A stretch of 47,929 bases of DNA from CALAED01 sp937891035. Lineage in GTDB: Bacteria > Actinomycetota > Actinomycetes > Streptosporangiales > Streptosporangiaceae. Of the stretch, positions 17,720 to 25,285 are shown one piece after another (the first letter of the stretch is position 1; the number at the start of each line of letters is the position of its first letter). Location: positions 1-47,929 of the forward strand of contig DASQSZ010000166.1 in assembly GCA_035642125.1 (NCBI GenBank), given 5' to 3'. The notes under the pieces were generated by a model. That model was given only the letters and a program-made list of their open reading frames with translations, did no database searches and had not been told where the DNA came from. The position numbers were made by a program, and so were the translations under genes.

Positions 17720-18043
17720 TTGGGCGCCATCAAAGCCGTCACCGACGGCGATTTCGAGGCCGAAGTCCTCAAGAGCGACAAGCCCGTACTGGTCGACTTC
17801 TGGGCTGAGTGGTGCGGGCCGTGTCGTCAGGTCGCCCCCATCCTCGAGGAGATCGCCGCGGAGAACGCCGACAAGATCAGCATCGTAAAGCTGAACGTCG
17901 ACGAGAACCCGAACGTGCCGCGAGAGTACGGCATCATGCAGATTCCGACGATGAACGTCTATTCCGGCGGCGAGGTCGTCCAGCAGATCATCGGCGCCAA
18001 GCCCAAGGCCGCGATGCTCCGCGAGCTGTCCGAATACCTGTAG
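17720..18043 (+). CDS. trxA: Thioredoxin
   Basis: A typical 107-residue thioredoxin. The active site DFWAEWCGPC puts the redox cysteines at 32 and 35, and the cis-proline segment IMQIPTMNVY and the C-terminal helix are intact. The TTG start at 17720 has AAGGAGAG 5-6 bp upstream. It lies 69 bp after trxB and probably shares its transcript. It reduces cytosolic disulfides with electrons from TrxB. In Mycobacterium the next gene here would be cwlM; no such gene follows in this window. Confidence 0.97.
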   Translation: MGAIKAVTDGDFEAEVLKSDKPVLVDFWAEWCGPCRQVAPILEEIAAENADKISIVKLNVDENPNVPREYGIMQIPTMNVYSGGEVVQQIIGAKPKAAMLRELSEYL

Positions 18044-18469
18044 GGAAACCGGAGCCTGGGCACAAGCCCGCGCGAGTCCGGGGACAACGACGTCGACGGG
18101 ACGGCGCACCCCGGTTCACGCATCCGCGGATGTCCGCCGGAGTTCCGGCCTCTGTAAGCGGGATCGGCACGGCGCGGCGGAGACGGTGGTGGCGGAGGGG
18201 CGTCCGGACGGGGAAGGCCCATCCCGACGGAACACGCGCGGTGCGCGACCGCAACCTCAACATCGTCGCTGGTGCGGTGTCCGCAGACCTTGGCCGCGCC
18301 GTCGCCGAGCGTTCGCGCTTATCGTCGCCGGCCGCGGACCCGGTGAACGTTGGGTGGACACCGCATCAGCGGGTTTCTGTTCTGCGGGCGTCCTCGCGTC
18401 GCCCGTACGCCGGCCAGTACGGCCCGGCCCGCCCGTCGTACGCCGGCTCGGTGCGGCGCTCAGCGGCGC
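18044..18469. other. 426-bp gap between convergent trxA and GNAT genes
   Basis: No coding region with convincing start, ribosome binding site and codon bias is visible in either strand. A weak stem GGGC-ACAA-GCCC lies about 15 bp after the trxA stop. I see no tRNA or strong terminator. Confidence 0.4.
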
Positions 18470-19096
18470 TTAGACGGGCCGGAGGGCGCCCTCTGGGTTC
18501 ATGGAGCCGAGAAGGCGTTCCAGCGCCACCTCGACGTCCTCGCGCCACGACACAGCCGATTTGAGCTCGAGCCGCAACCGCGGGAAGCGGTGGTGCGGCC
18601 GCACGGTCTTGAACCCGACGGCGAGCATGTATTCCGCCGGCAGCAGACAGCCGTTCTCCCGGGCCTTGAGATCCCCGAACGCCTCCACCGCCTTCACCCC
18701 CCGCCGGACGAGGTCCTTCGCGACGCCCTGCACCAGCATGCGGCCGAGCCCGCCGCCGGCGAATTCCGGCAGGACACGAGCGGTCATCATCAGCACCGCG
18801 TCCGCGCTGACCGGGCTGGTGGGGAAGGCCACCGAGCGCGGGACGTACAGCGGGGGCGCGTACGTCACGTAGCCGGCCGGGACGCCGTCCACATAGACGA
18901 TCTTGCCGCAGCTGCCCCACTCGAGCAGGGTGGAGGAGATCCATGCCTCCTTTTCGAGTGCGGGGTCACCCGTCTCCTCTGCGCGCTCCTTGCTGACCGG
19001 ATCGAGCTCCCAGAAAACGCATCGGCGACATCGACGTGGAAGATCGTCGAGATTGTCCAATGTGATGCTGACGAGACGACGCGACACCGCCGCCAC
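18470..19096 (-). CDS. GNAT family N-acetyltransferase
   Basis: A 208-residue acetyltransferase-like protein. The acetyl-CoA pyrophosphate loop is seen as LPEFAGGGLGRMLVQGVAKDLVRRG (about residues 109-133), fitting the Q/R-x-x-G-x-G/A pattern with GGGLGR. It starts MAAVSRRLVSITLDNLDDLPRRCRRCVFWELDP, an N-terminus with a paired CRRC typical of the small GNAT proteins found beside parAB in actinobacteria (mycobacterial Rv3916c occupies this slot). The start may be the GTG at 19096 or the next GTG three codons on. The substrate is unknown. It is divergent from the aminotransferase gene, with 270 bp between them. Confidence 0.85.
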   Translation of the reverse strand: MAAVSRRLVSITLDNLDDLPRRCRRCVFWELDPVSKERAEETGDPALEKEAWISSTLLEWGSCGKIVYVDGVPAGYVTYAPPLYVPRSVAFPTSPVSADAVLMMTARVLPEFAGGGLGRMLVQGVAKDLVRRGVKAVEAFGDLKARENGCLLPAEYMLAVGFKTVRPHHRFPRLRLELKSAVSWREDVEVALERLLGSMNPEGALRPV

Positions 19097-19366
19097 CCCT
19101 TCTCGTGAGTCACCCCTTCACCGCGGGCCCCTGACGATGGCACGCGCTGCGCGGGCCGCGTCGCCAGATGGCCTGGGCGCGAATTCTCGGATACGGGTTG
19201 TCTTTCCCGGATTCCCGACAACCGGCCGGTCCCCTCCGGCATCGTATCGGACAGAAGATCGGGGCGTGCCCCATCGATCTCGTCCGTCACGGGCGTGCTC
19301 GGCGCCGCGTCGTGTCGTGCCCGTCCGGGTCGCCGAAACGCCAGGGAACCGGAGGAGACTGCCCAG

Positions 19367-20659
19367 ATGGAACACCGCTCGCGGACAGACGTCCACATCG
19401 ATCGCTACGCCGCCCGTGCGCAGGGCATGGTGGCCTCCGAGATCCGGGCCCTGTTCGCCGTGGCGTCCCGTCCCGAGGTCGTTTCGCTCGCCGGCGGCAT
19501 GCCCTTCGTTTCGGCCCTCCCGCTCGATCTCGTCGGCGACATGGTCGGCGACCTTGTGGCCAGGCGCGGCGCCGAGATGCTCCAGTACGCCTCGGCGCAG
19601 GGCGACCCGGTGCTGCGCGAGCGCATCTGCGACGTGATGGCGCTCGAGGGCATCCGGGCCACCGCGGATGACATCGTTGTGACGGTGGGCGCTCAGCAGG
19701 CCCTCGACCTCCTGACCCGGATTTTCGTGGACCCAGGTGATGTGGTGCTCGCGGAGGCCCCGTCGTACGTGGGCGCGCTCGGCACCTTCGCCGCCTACCA
19801 GGCCGACGTCGTCCACGTGCCGCTCGACGACGACGGCCTGATTCCGGAGGCGCTGCGCGAGACGCTGGAGCGGCTGCGGCGCGAGCGGCGCCGGGTCAAG
19901 TTCCTCTACACGGTGCCGACCTTCCAGAACCCGGCCGGCGTCACGCTCAGCGCGCCGCGGCGGCGGGAGGTACTGGAGATCTGCGCGGCGTACGACGTGC
20001 TGATCATCGAGGACAATCCGTACGGTTTGCTGAGCTTCGACGGCCCGCCGATGCGCACGCTGCGCGCCGATGACGCCGACCGGGTGATCTACCTGGGCTC
20101 GTTCTCCAAGACCATCGCGTCTGGATTGCGGGTCGGCTGGGCGCTCGCGCCGCACGGGGTGCGGGCCAAGCTGGTACTGGCGGCCGAGTCGGCGATGCTG
20201 AGCCATTCGAACTTCTGCCAGCTGGCGGTCCGGGAATACCTTTCGACGCAGCCGTGGCGGGCGCAGATCAAGTCGTTCCAGGAGCTGTACCGAGAGCGCA
20301 GGGACGCGATGCTGGACGCGCTCGGGGCGCTGATGCCGCCCGGTTGCACGTGGACCCGTCCGCGCGGCGGGTTCTTCGTCTGGCTGACGTTGCCCGAAGG
20401 GCTGGACGCCAAGGCGATAGCGCCACGCGCCATCGCCGGCCGGGTCGCGTACGTGCCGGGCACCGGCTTCTACAGCGACGGCGCTGGGCACGCGCAGCTC
20501 CGCCTGTCGTACTGCTACCCCGAGCCCGCTCGCGTGCGTGAGGGCATCCGCCGACTGGCATCGGTGGTGGAGCAGGAGATCCAACTGCGGGACACTTTCG
20601 GCACCGGACACGCGCCGGCGCAGGGCGGCGTGGACACACCGGGGCCGGAGCTGAGCTGA
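19367..20659 (+). CDS. PLP-dependent aminotransferase, class I/II (MocR-domain-like, no HTH)
   Basis: A 430-residue fold-type I PLP enzyme. ATG 19367 is chosen because GGAGGA stands just upstream; an in-frame upstream start has no support. Seen are VSLAGGMPFVSALPLD near the N-terminus, the PLP phosphate region VTVGAQQALDLLTRIF, YTVPTFQNPAGVTLS, the aspartate in IIEDNPYG, the Schiff-base lysine in GSFSKTIASGLRVGW (about residue 248), and the substrate-carboxylate arginine in LRLSYCYPE. It belongs to the 2-aminoadipate/aromatic aminotransferase group. Just after its stop come a hairpin and a D-Ala-D-Ala-ligase-like gene; that pairing suggests a link to amino-acid supply for a ligase, but this is inference. 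Confidence 0.9.
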   Translation: MEHRSRTDVHIDRYAARAQGMVASEIRALFAVASRPEVVSLAGGMPFVSALPLDLVGDMVGDLVARRGAEMLQYASAQGDPVLRERICDVMALEGIRATADDIVVTVGAQQALDLLTRIFVDPGDVVLAEAPSYVGALGTFAAYQADVVHVPLDDDGLIPEALRETLERLRRERRRVKFLYTVPTFQNPAGVTLSAPRRREVLEICAAYDVLIIEDNPYGLLSFDGPPMRTLRADDADRVIYLGSFSKTIASGLRVGWALAPHGVRAKLVLAAESAMLSHSNFCQLAVREYLSTQPWRAQIKSFQELYRERRDAMLDALGALMPPGCTWTRPRGGFFVWLTLPEGLDAKAIAPRAIAGRVAYVPGTGFYSDGAGHAQLRLSYCYPEPARVREGIRRLASVVEQEIQLRDTFGTGHAPAQGGVDTPGPELS

Positions 20660-20678
20660 CGCCGCCACCGGCGGCGTC
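20658..20678 (+). promoter_or_regulatory. Perfect hairpin between aminotransferase and ligase genes
   Basis: GACGCCGCC and GGCGGCGTC form a 9-bp perfect stem with a three-base loop (ACC). The stem begins at the last two bases of the aminotransferase stop and ends 6 bp before the AAGGAG of the next gene. No U tract. It may terminate, attenuate or set the ratio of the two proteins. Confidence 0.5.
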
Positions 20679-20696
20679 TCAACGGAAGGAGCCGCC

Positions 20697-21665
20697 ATCA
20701 CTGACGTCGGCCATGTCGTCGTCCTGGCCGGGGGACTGTCGTACGAGCGCGAGGTATCACTGCGGTCGGGCCGGCGGGTCGCCGGGGCGCTGCGGTCCCT
20801 CGATGTGGACGTCGAGGTTCGCGACGCCGACGCCGCGCTGCTCGCCGCCCTGAGCGCCGATCCGCCTGACGCCGTGTTCCCGCTCCTCCATGGCGCGGCC
20901 GGGGAAGATGGCGCCATCAGGGACGTGCTCGAGCTGGTGGGCCTCCCCTATGTGGGCGCCACCCCCGGCGCCTGCCGTGTCGCCTGGGACAAGCCGACCG
21001 CCAAGGCGGTGGTGCGCGCCGCCGGTCTGCTCACGCCCGACTCGGTGGCGTTGCCGAAGGAGATCTTCCACGATCTCGGTGCCGCCGCGGTGCTCGACCG
21101 CATCGTCGCGCGGCTCGGCCTGCCGCTGTTCGTGAAGCCGACGCGAGGCGGCTCGGCGCTCGGCGCGGGGCCGGTACGCGAGGCCGCGGAACTCCCGGCC
21201 GCGATGGTCGGCTGCTTCGCTTACGGCGACACCGCGCTCATCGAACGCTTCATCTCCGGCACCGAGATCGCCGTCAGCGTGATCGAGGAGGAGAACGGCC
21301 CGCAACCACTTCCCCCTGTCGAGATCGTGCCAGCGGGCGGGCGCTACGACTACGCCGCTCGCTACGAGGCCGGCTCCACCGAGCTCATCATCCCCGCCCG
21401 GCTGCCCCTGTCAACGGCCGCGACGGTGGCTGAGGCTGCCACCACCGCCCACCGCGCGCTCGGCCTCCGCGACCTCTCCCGCACGGACCTCATCGTGGAC
21501 GCATCCGGCACCGTCCACTTCCTCGAAGTCAACGTCGCCCCGGGCATGACGGAGACGAGCCTCCTCCCGATCGCCTTGACAGCCGCCCACCGCGACCTCG
21601 GCACAGTCAGCCGCGACCTCCTCGCTCGCGCCGTTTCACGTGAAACAACTCGGAGCAACCCCTAG
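20697..21665 (+). CDS. D-alanine--D-alanine ligase family protein, apparent ATC start
   Basis: An ATP-grasp protein of about 322 residues. The N-terminal domain holds HVVVLAGGLSYEREVSLRSG, the substrate-binding start of Ddl enzymes. The reading frame is open from a stop at 20652 and has no ATG, GTG or TTG before ATG 20805, which would delete that whole conserved segment. AAGGAG (20685-20690) lies 6 bp before ATC 20697, and the codons after it (TDVGHVV) look like a normal N-terminus after methionine, so I call ATC as start. ATP-grasp elements are LFVKPTRGGSALGAG and EVNVAPGMTETSLLP near the C-terminus. It may make D-Ala-D-Ala or a related dipeptide ligase product; it is not necessarily the main Ddl. 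The last codons contain a parS site. Confidence 0.82.
   Translation: MTDVGHVVVLAGGLSYEREVSLRSGRRVAGALRSLDVDVEVRDADAALLAALSADPPDAVFPLLHGAAGEDGAIRDVLELVGLPYVGATPGACRVAWDKPTAKAVVRAAGLLTPDSVALPKEIFHDLGAAAVLDRIVARLGLPLFVKPTRGGSALGAGPVREAAELPAAMVGCFAYGDTALIERFISGTEIAVSVIEEENGPQPLPPVEIVPAGGRYDYAARYEAGSTELIIPARLPLSTAATVAEAATTAHRALGLRDLSRTDLIVDASGTVHFLEVNVAPGMTETSLLPIALTAAHRDLGTVSRDLLARAVSRETTRSNP
21632..21647. promoter_or_regulatory. parS site 1
   Basis: The perfect palindrome GTTTCACGTGAAAC at 21633-21646 is the ParB-binding core (consensus TGTTTCACGTGAAACA). It lies within the last codons of the ligase-like gene, encoding VSRET. Confidence 0.95.
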
Positions 21666-21793
21666 CCGACCAACATCCAGACGGCGGCCATACCCGGGCT
21701 GCCCGACGGGCTCGCTCATGCGGCAGGCCCCTGTGACCGCGCCCCCGGTCGCCGGTCGAGGCGTGAGGCAGCTCCATGGTCAGGGCAAGATGA

Positions 21794-21838
21794 TGGACAC
21801 CGCTTCGAGGTGGGGTGGCCGCTCTGCGAGGGCACATG
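21794..21838 (+). repeat. Diverged direct repeat, copy 1
   Basis: The stretch starting TGGACACCGC and running through GGCCGCTCTGCGAGGGC resembles 22353-22400 at most positions, with small insertions. By eye about four in five bases agree. The parS site 2 abuts its right end. Confidence 0.45.
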
Positions 21839-21852
21839 TTTCACGTGAAACC
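21837..21852. promoter_or_regulatory. parS site 2
   Basis: TGTTTCACGTGAAACC matches 15 of 16 bases of the parS consensus, with the 14-bp palindromic core (21838-21851) perfect. It is intergenic, 190 bp to the right of site 1. Confidence 0.95.
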
Positions 21853-22352
21853 TCCCCGCCAGCGCCAGGACTTCCCCCACCAACCGCAGGGCGCATCCCC
21901 GTGGCGAGTCGAAAGAGCACTGCCGCCGAGAGCCCGCTCGCGCGCTGGGCCCGACGGCACGTCACCGCAACCGACACGTCTTCGCCGCGGCCAATCCGGC
22001 TGTGGGCGTCCAACAGAGAGCTCTGCGCGGCTTCCGTGTGCTGTCCGTTCGACTGTGCCCGTTCGACGACAGTCGACTCGCCCGTTCCATCTCATTTGAC
22101 GAGCCCGGCGCGAGTCCCGCCGGTCCGGATGGCCCAGCGCGCAAGACCCGCGATTCCGCCTGGGCGCTGCCGGAGTGTGCGGGCTGCCGTGAGTCGAAGG
22201 GCCCCGGGCAGTACTCGACGTCGCGCCTGTTGTGTGGACGCTGGGACGACGATGCCCTCCCATCGCTCGGAGGCGTGTCTTGGCGATCGTCACGCAGCTT
22301 CTATCCGCAGACCGCCGGGTGTGCCGCCGGGGACGAGTCTCTGGGGGGCGGG

Positions 22353-22400
22353 TGGACACCGCCTGGCGGTGGGCTGGCCGCTCCGCGAGGGCGAACCATG
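22353..22400 (+). repeat. Diverged direct repeat, copy 2
   Basis: Starts TGGACACCGC and contains GGCCGCTCCGCGAGGGC, matching copy 1 at 21794-21838. Unlike copy 1 it is not followed by a parS palindrome. Confidence 0.45.
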
Positions 22401-22474
22401 AGGCATGACGCTTGGGTTGGCTGGCTGCCCCATGGGCGAGCAGAACATTGCTCGGGCGGTGTGCGGCGGCGGGG

Positions 22475-22894
22475 TTATTGGGAGTTCATGACGAAGCGGC
22501 GTTGCCACGGGGTCTCGACGGCGTGGCGCGAGTAGCGCGTCCGTACATAGGCGACCGCTTCGCTGTTGGGTATGCCGTCCAGGATGGCGAGGCAGGCGAG
22601 TGCGGTGCCCGTCCGTCCTTGCCCGCCGCCGCAGGCGACCTCGACCCGCTCATGCTCGGCGCGGGCCCATGCCTCGCGCAGCGCCTCGATCGCTGCCGGG
22701 CGATCGGACGGCAACCGGAAGTCCGGCCAGCGGAGCCACCGTGCTTCCCAGTCGACGGGAGCCGGCTCGCGCCCCAGCAGATAAAGGGCGAAGGTCGGCA
22801 GGGGACCCGGCGGGAGGGGGCGGCGCAGCGCCCGGCCGCGGACGAGCCGACCCGAGGGCAACCGCAGCACGCCGGCGCCCGTTGGCTCCCACAT
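22475..22894 (-). CDS. Protein-tyrosine/dual-specificity phosphatase-like protein
   Basis: A compact 139-residue protein with the cysteine phosphatase P-loop CGGGQGRT at residues 88-95 (C-x5-R-T: Cys88 nucleophile, Arg94 phosphate binder), preceded by a hydrophobic strand (VEVA) and followed by a helix (TALACLAILDG), as in PTP-like enzymes. A possible general-acid aspartate is in RWPDFRLPSD (Asp58). It lacks the usual histidine before the cysteine (Ala in place of His). Its ATG is 8 bp after the parB stop, so it looks like the third gene of a parA-parB operon. A protein substrate is not known; dephosphorylation of a cell-cycle or segregation protein is speculation from context. Confidence 0.78.
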   Translation of the reverse strand: MWEPTGAGVLRLPSGRLVRGRALRRPLPPGPLPTFALYLLGREPAPVDWEARWLRWPDFRLPSDRPAAIEALREAWARAEHERVEVACGGGQGRTGTALACLAILDGIPNSEAVAYVRTRYSRHAVETPWQRRFVMNSQ

Positions 22895-22902
22895 GGCGAC
22901 GG

Positions 22903-23847
22903 TCAGTCTCCGTCGGGGGACGTCAGGGGGACGTCGTCGGGGGCCATGGCCTTGATGATGCGCTCCAGGTCCTCCAGCGAGGCGAACTCAACGACGATCT
23001 TGCCTTTGCGACGGCCGAGATCGACGTGCACCTTGGTCTCGTAGAGATCGGAGAGGCGGTCGGCAAGCTCGCGCAGCCCGGGAGCGACCGGCTTCTTGCC
23101 GGTGCGACGCGCCGCCGCGGTCTTCGGCCCGGCGTCGTTGAGCGCGATGATCTCCTCGACCGCGCGTACCGAAAGACCCTCCGCCACGATGCGCTGGGCG
23201 AGATGCTCTTGGCTCTCTGTGTCGTCGAGTGACAGCAGCGCCCGCGCATGACCGGCCGTCAGCACGTTGGCGGCGACGCGGCGCTGCACGGCGGGCGGCA
23301 GGTTGAGCAGCCGCAGAGTATTGGTGATGTGCGGCCGGGACCGGCCGATGCGAGCGGCAAGCTCCTCATGCGTTGCCCCGAAGTCGTCGAGGAGTTGCTG
23401 ATAGGCGGCCGCCTCCTCGAGGGGGTTGAGCTGCTGACGGTGCAGGTTCTCCATCAACGCGTCGCGCAGCAGATCGTTGTCGCCGGTGTCCCGTACGATC
23501 GCCGGGATCTTTTCGAGGTTCGCGCGCTGGGCGGCCCGCCAGCGCCGCTCGCCCATGATGAGCTCGTATCGCTCGCGCCCGATCTGGCGGACGACGATCG
23601 GCTGCAGCAGCCCGACGATGCCGATCGAGGCGGCGAGCTCATCGAGTGCTTCTTCGTCGAAGGCCTGACGGGGCTGGCGCGGGTTCGGCGAGATGAACTC
23701 GAGCGAGATCTCGGCGAAGTAGGCGCCGGGCACCTGGTCCTCGGCTCCGGCCCGGGCGGCCGGCTCGGTGCCGTCGAGGCCCGGCTCGGGAGCGGTCGGG
23801 ATCAGGGCCCCGAGCCCTTTGCCGAGACCTCTTCGCTGTGCGCTCAC
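22903..23847 (-). CDS. parB: Chromosome-partitioning protein ParB
   Basis: The 314-residue ParB binds parS, hydrolyses CTP and spreads as a clamp to load SMC and organise the origin. It starts MSAQRRGLGKGLGALIP, whose basic residues resemble the ParA-stimulating tail. CTP-binding boxes are seen in order: PRQAFDEEALDELAASI, GLLQPIVVRQ, then MGERRWRAAQRANL (the GERR box) and ENLHRQQLNPLEEA. The HTH domain includes EELAARIGRSRPHITNTLRLLNLP. The C-terminal dimerisation domain is GRRKGKIVVEFASLEDLERIIKAM. Its start overlaps the parA stop by 4 bp. Three parS sites lie nearby. Confidence 0.97.
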   Translation of the reverse strand: MSAQRRGLGKGLGALIPTAPEPGLDGTEPAARAGAEDQVPGAYFAEISLEFISPNPRQPRQAFDEEALDELAASIGIVGLLQPIVVRQIGRERYELIMGERRWRAAQRANLEKIPAIVRDTGDNDLLRDALMENLHRQQLNPLEEAAAYQQLLDDFGATHEELAARIGRSRPHITNTLRLLNLPPAVQRRVAANVLTAGHARALLSLDDTESQEHLAQRIVAEGLSVRAVEEIIALNDAGPKTAAARRTGKKPVAPGLRELADRLSDLYETKVHVDLGRRKGKIVVEFASLEDLERIIKAMAPDDVPLTSPDGD

Positions 23848-25076
23848 GCTTCGCCTCCCTTGGCTCCGCGCTTGGCGATCTCATGTGCCGCCTCTGTGTA
23901 CGCCAGCGCTCCGGTCGATCCGGGGTCGTACTGGAGAACCGACTGACCGTAGCTCGGTGCCTCCGACACACGGACGCTGCGCGGGATCACGGTGCTCAAG
24001 ACCAGTTCGCCGAAATGGTTTCGGACCTCCTGGGCCACCTCGGCGGCCAGGCGGGTACGGGCGTCGAACATGGTCAGCAGGATGGTCGAGATCCTCAGGT
24101 CCGGGTTGAGGTGGGACCTCACCAGGTCCACCGTGTGCAGCAGCTGGCTCAGCCCTTCCAAGGCGTAGTACTCGCACTGGATGGGGATGAGGAGCTCTTC
24201 GCCGCCGGTCAGGGCATTGACGGTGAGCAGGCCGAGCGACGGGGGACAGTCGATGAGGACGTAGTCGAACTGTTGCGTGTCATAGGCGTCCAGCGCGCGG
24301 CGCAGGCGCGACTCCCGCGCGACCATCGGCACCAAGTCGATCTCGGCGCCGGCGAGCGCGAGCGTCGCGGGCGCACAGTACAGGTTGGGCAGCTCGGGTG
24401 CGGCCACCACGATGTCATCCATCGGCACCCCGTCGGTGAGGACCGTGTAAACCGACGGCGTGTCTTCCTGATGGTGATGGTCTACGCCGAGCGCCGTCGA
24501 CGCGTTGCCCTGGGGGTCGAGGTCGACGACGAGCACGCGGGCACCGTGCATGGCGAGCGCCGCCGCCAGGTTGACCGCACTGGTGGTCTTGCCAACGCCA
24601 CCCTTCTGGTTGGCGATCGTGATGACCCGGCAGGCGGCCGGACGCGGCCATACTTTACTGGCACGACGACCAGTCACCTCGAGCGCCGCCGCGGCGGCGC
24701 GGGCGATCGGCGTTTCGTTGCCGGCGGGCGAGGGCCGCACCTCACCGGACGGCGGGGAGACGGTCGCTGTCGCGGCCGTCGACGACGTTTCACGTGAAAC
24801 TTCGGCGTTCAGCGCCTCACGCACGAGCGATGACTCCCCCTGGGCGGATCTGTGTCGTGGAGCGGGGGCGTGTGCACCTGGCACATAGCCCGTCCCAGCG
24901 GTTCCTGATGTGGTACTTCCCCATGATGCGTGACCGGATGGGGTCTTCCCTGCTGTCGCCGTGGATCTCGGGGTCAGATCTTCGTTTCCGGCACGCGGCC
25001 AGCCGACACCGGACACCTTGGCGCCGGAGGATTCGTCGACATGGTCGGGCCAGCCAAGTCCCGGTGTATTACTCAT
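23844..25076 (-). CDS. parA: Chromosome-partitioning ATPase ParA
   Basis: A 410-residue deviant-Walker-A ATPase that moves ParB-parS complexes apart. The start ATG at 25076 is set by AGGAG 7-8 bp upstream; a longer reading frame to 25181 has no such site. The first ~135 residues are a low-complexity, Ser/Thr/Pro-rich extension, not conserved, followed by VITIANQKGGVGKTTSAVNLA (deviant Walker A), VLVVDLDPQGNAS (A' motif) and DYVLIDCPPSLGLLT (Walker B). A parS site at 24787-24800 is embedded in this N-terminal extension, encoding EVSRETS. parA is the first gene of a parA-parB-phosphatase operon. Confidence 0.97.
   Translation of the reverse strand: MSNTPGLGWPDHVDESSGAKVSGVGWPRAGNEDLTPRSTATAGKTPSGHASWGSTTSGTAGTGYVPGAHAPAPRHRSAQGESSLVREALNAEVSRETSSTAATATVSPPSGEVRPSPAGNETPIARAAAAALEVTGRRASKVWPRPAACRVITIANQKGGVGKTTSAVNLAAALAMHGARVLVVDLDPQGNASTALGVDHHHQEDTPSVYTVLTDGVPMDDIVVAAPELPNLYCAPATLALAGAEIDLVPMVARESRLRRALDAYDTQQFDYVLIDCPPSLGLLTVNALTGGEELLIPIQCEYYALEGLSQLLHTVDLVRSHLNPDLRISTILLTMFDARTRLAAEVAQEVRNHFGELVLSTVIPRSVRVSEAPSYGQSVLQYDPGSTGALAYTEAAHEIAKRGAKGGEA
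24786..24801. promoter_or_regulatory. parS site 3, inside parA
   Basis: The perfect core GTTTCACGTGAAAC at 24787-24800 lies in the non-conserved N-terminal extension of ParA. It gives three perfect sites within 3.2 kb. Confidence 0.95.
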
Positions 25077-25285
25077 TGTTCGCTCCTGGCCGGCGCGCAC
25101 GTGACGCGCACTTCCCTCGTCGCGCTCAGTGGTCGGCCCGCTCGTCGCCCGTCTTCGTTCGCGCGAGTCGATCCGGTCCACTGCTCGGCGCGCCTACCCG
25201 CGCGATCGTACGCTTGCCGCGCCCACCGGCGGGCCAGATGAGGCACAGGCAGCGCGCAACCTCGCATGGTGCCCATGGCGAACCG

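Larger units (their letters stand above)
21666..22474. other. Non-coding spacer with parS and a diverged short duplication
   Basis: About 810 bp separate the ligase-like gene from the phosphatase-like gene. I see parS at 21837-21852 and a diverged 40-46 bp repeat pair (21794-21838 and 22353-22400). Open frames here lack ribosome binding sites and coding-type codon use. A 6-bp stem (CGAGCA/TGCTCG, 22437-22454) lies just beyond the end of the minus-strand phosphatase gene. Confidence 0.5.

Noticed and set aside
21640..22401. A 253-codon plus-strand frame over the parS spacer
   Set aside because: It starts inside the ligase gene in another frame, is Arg/Pro/Ser-rich and shows no coding bias or motif.
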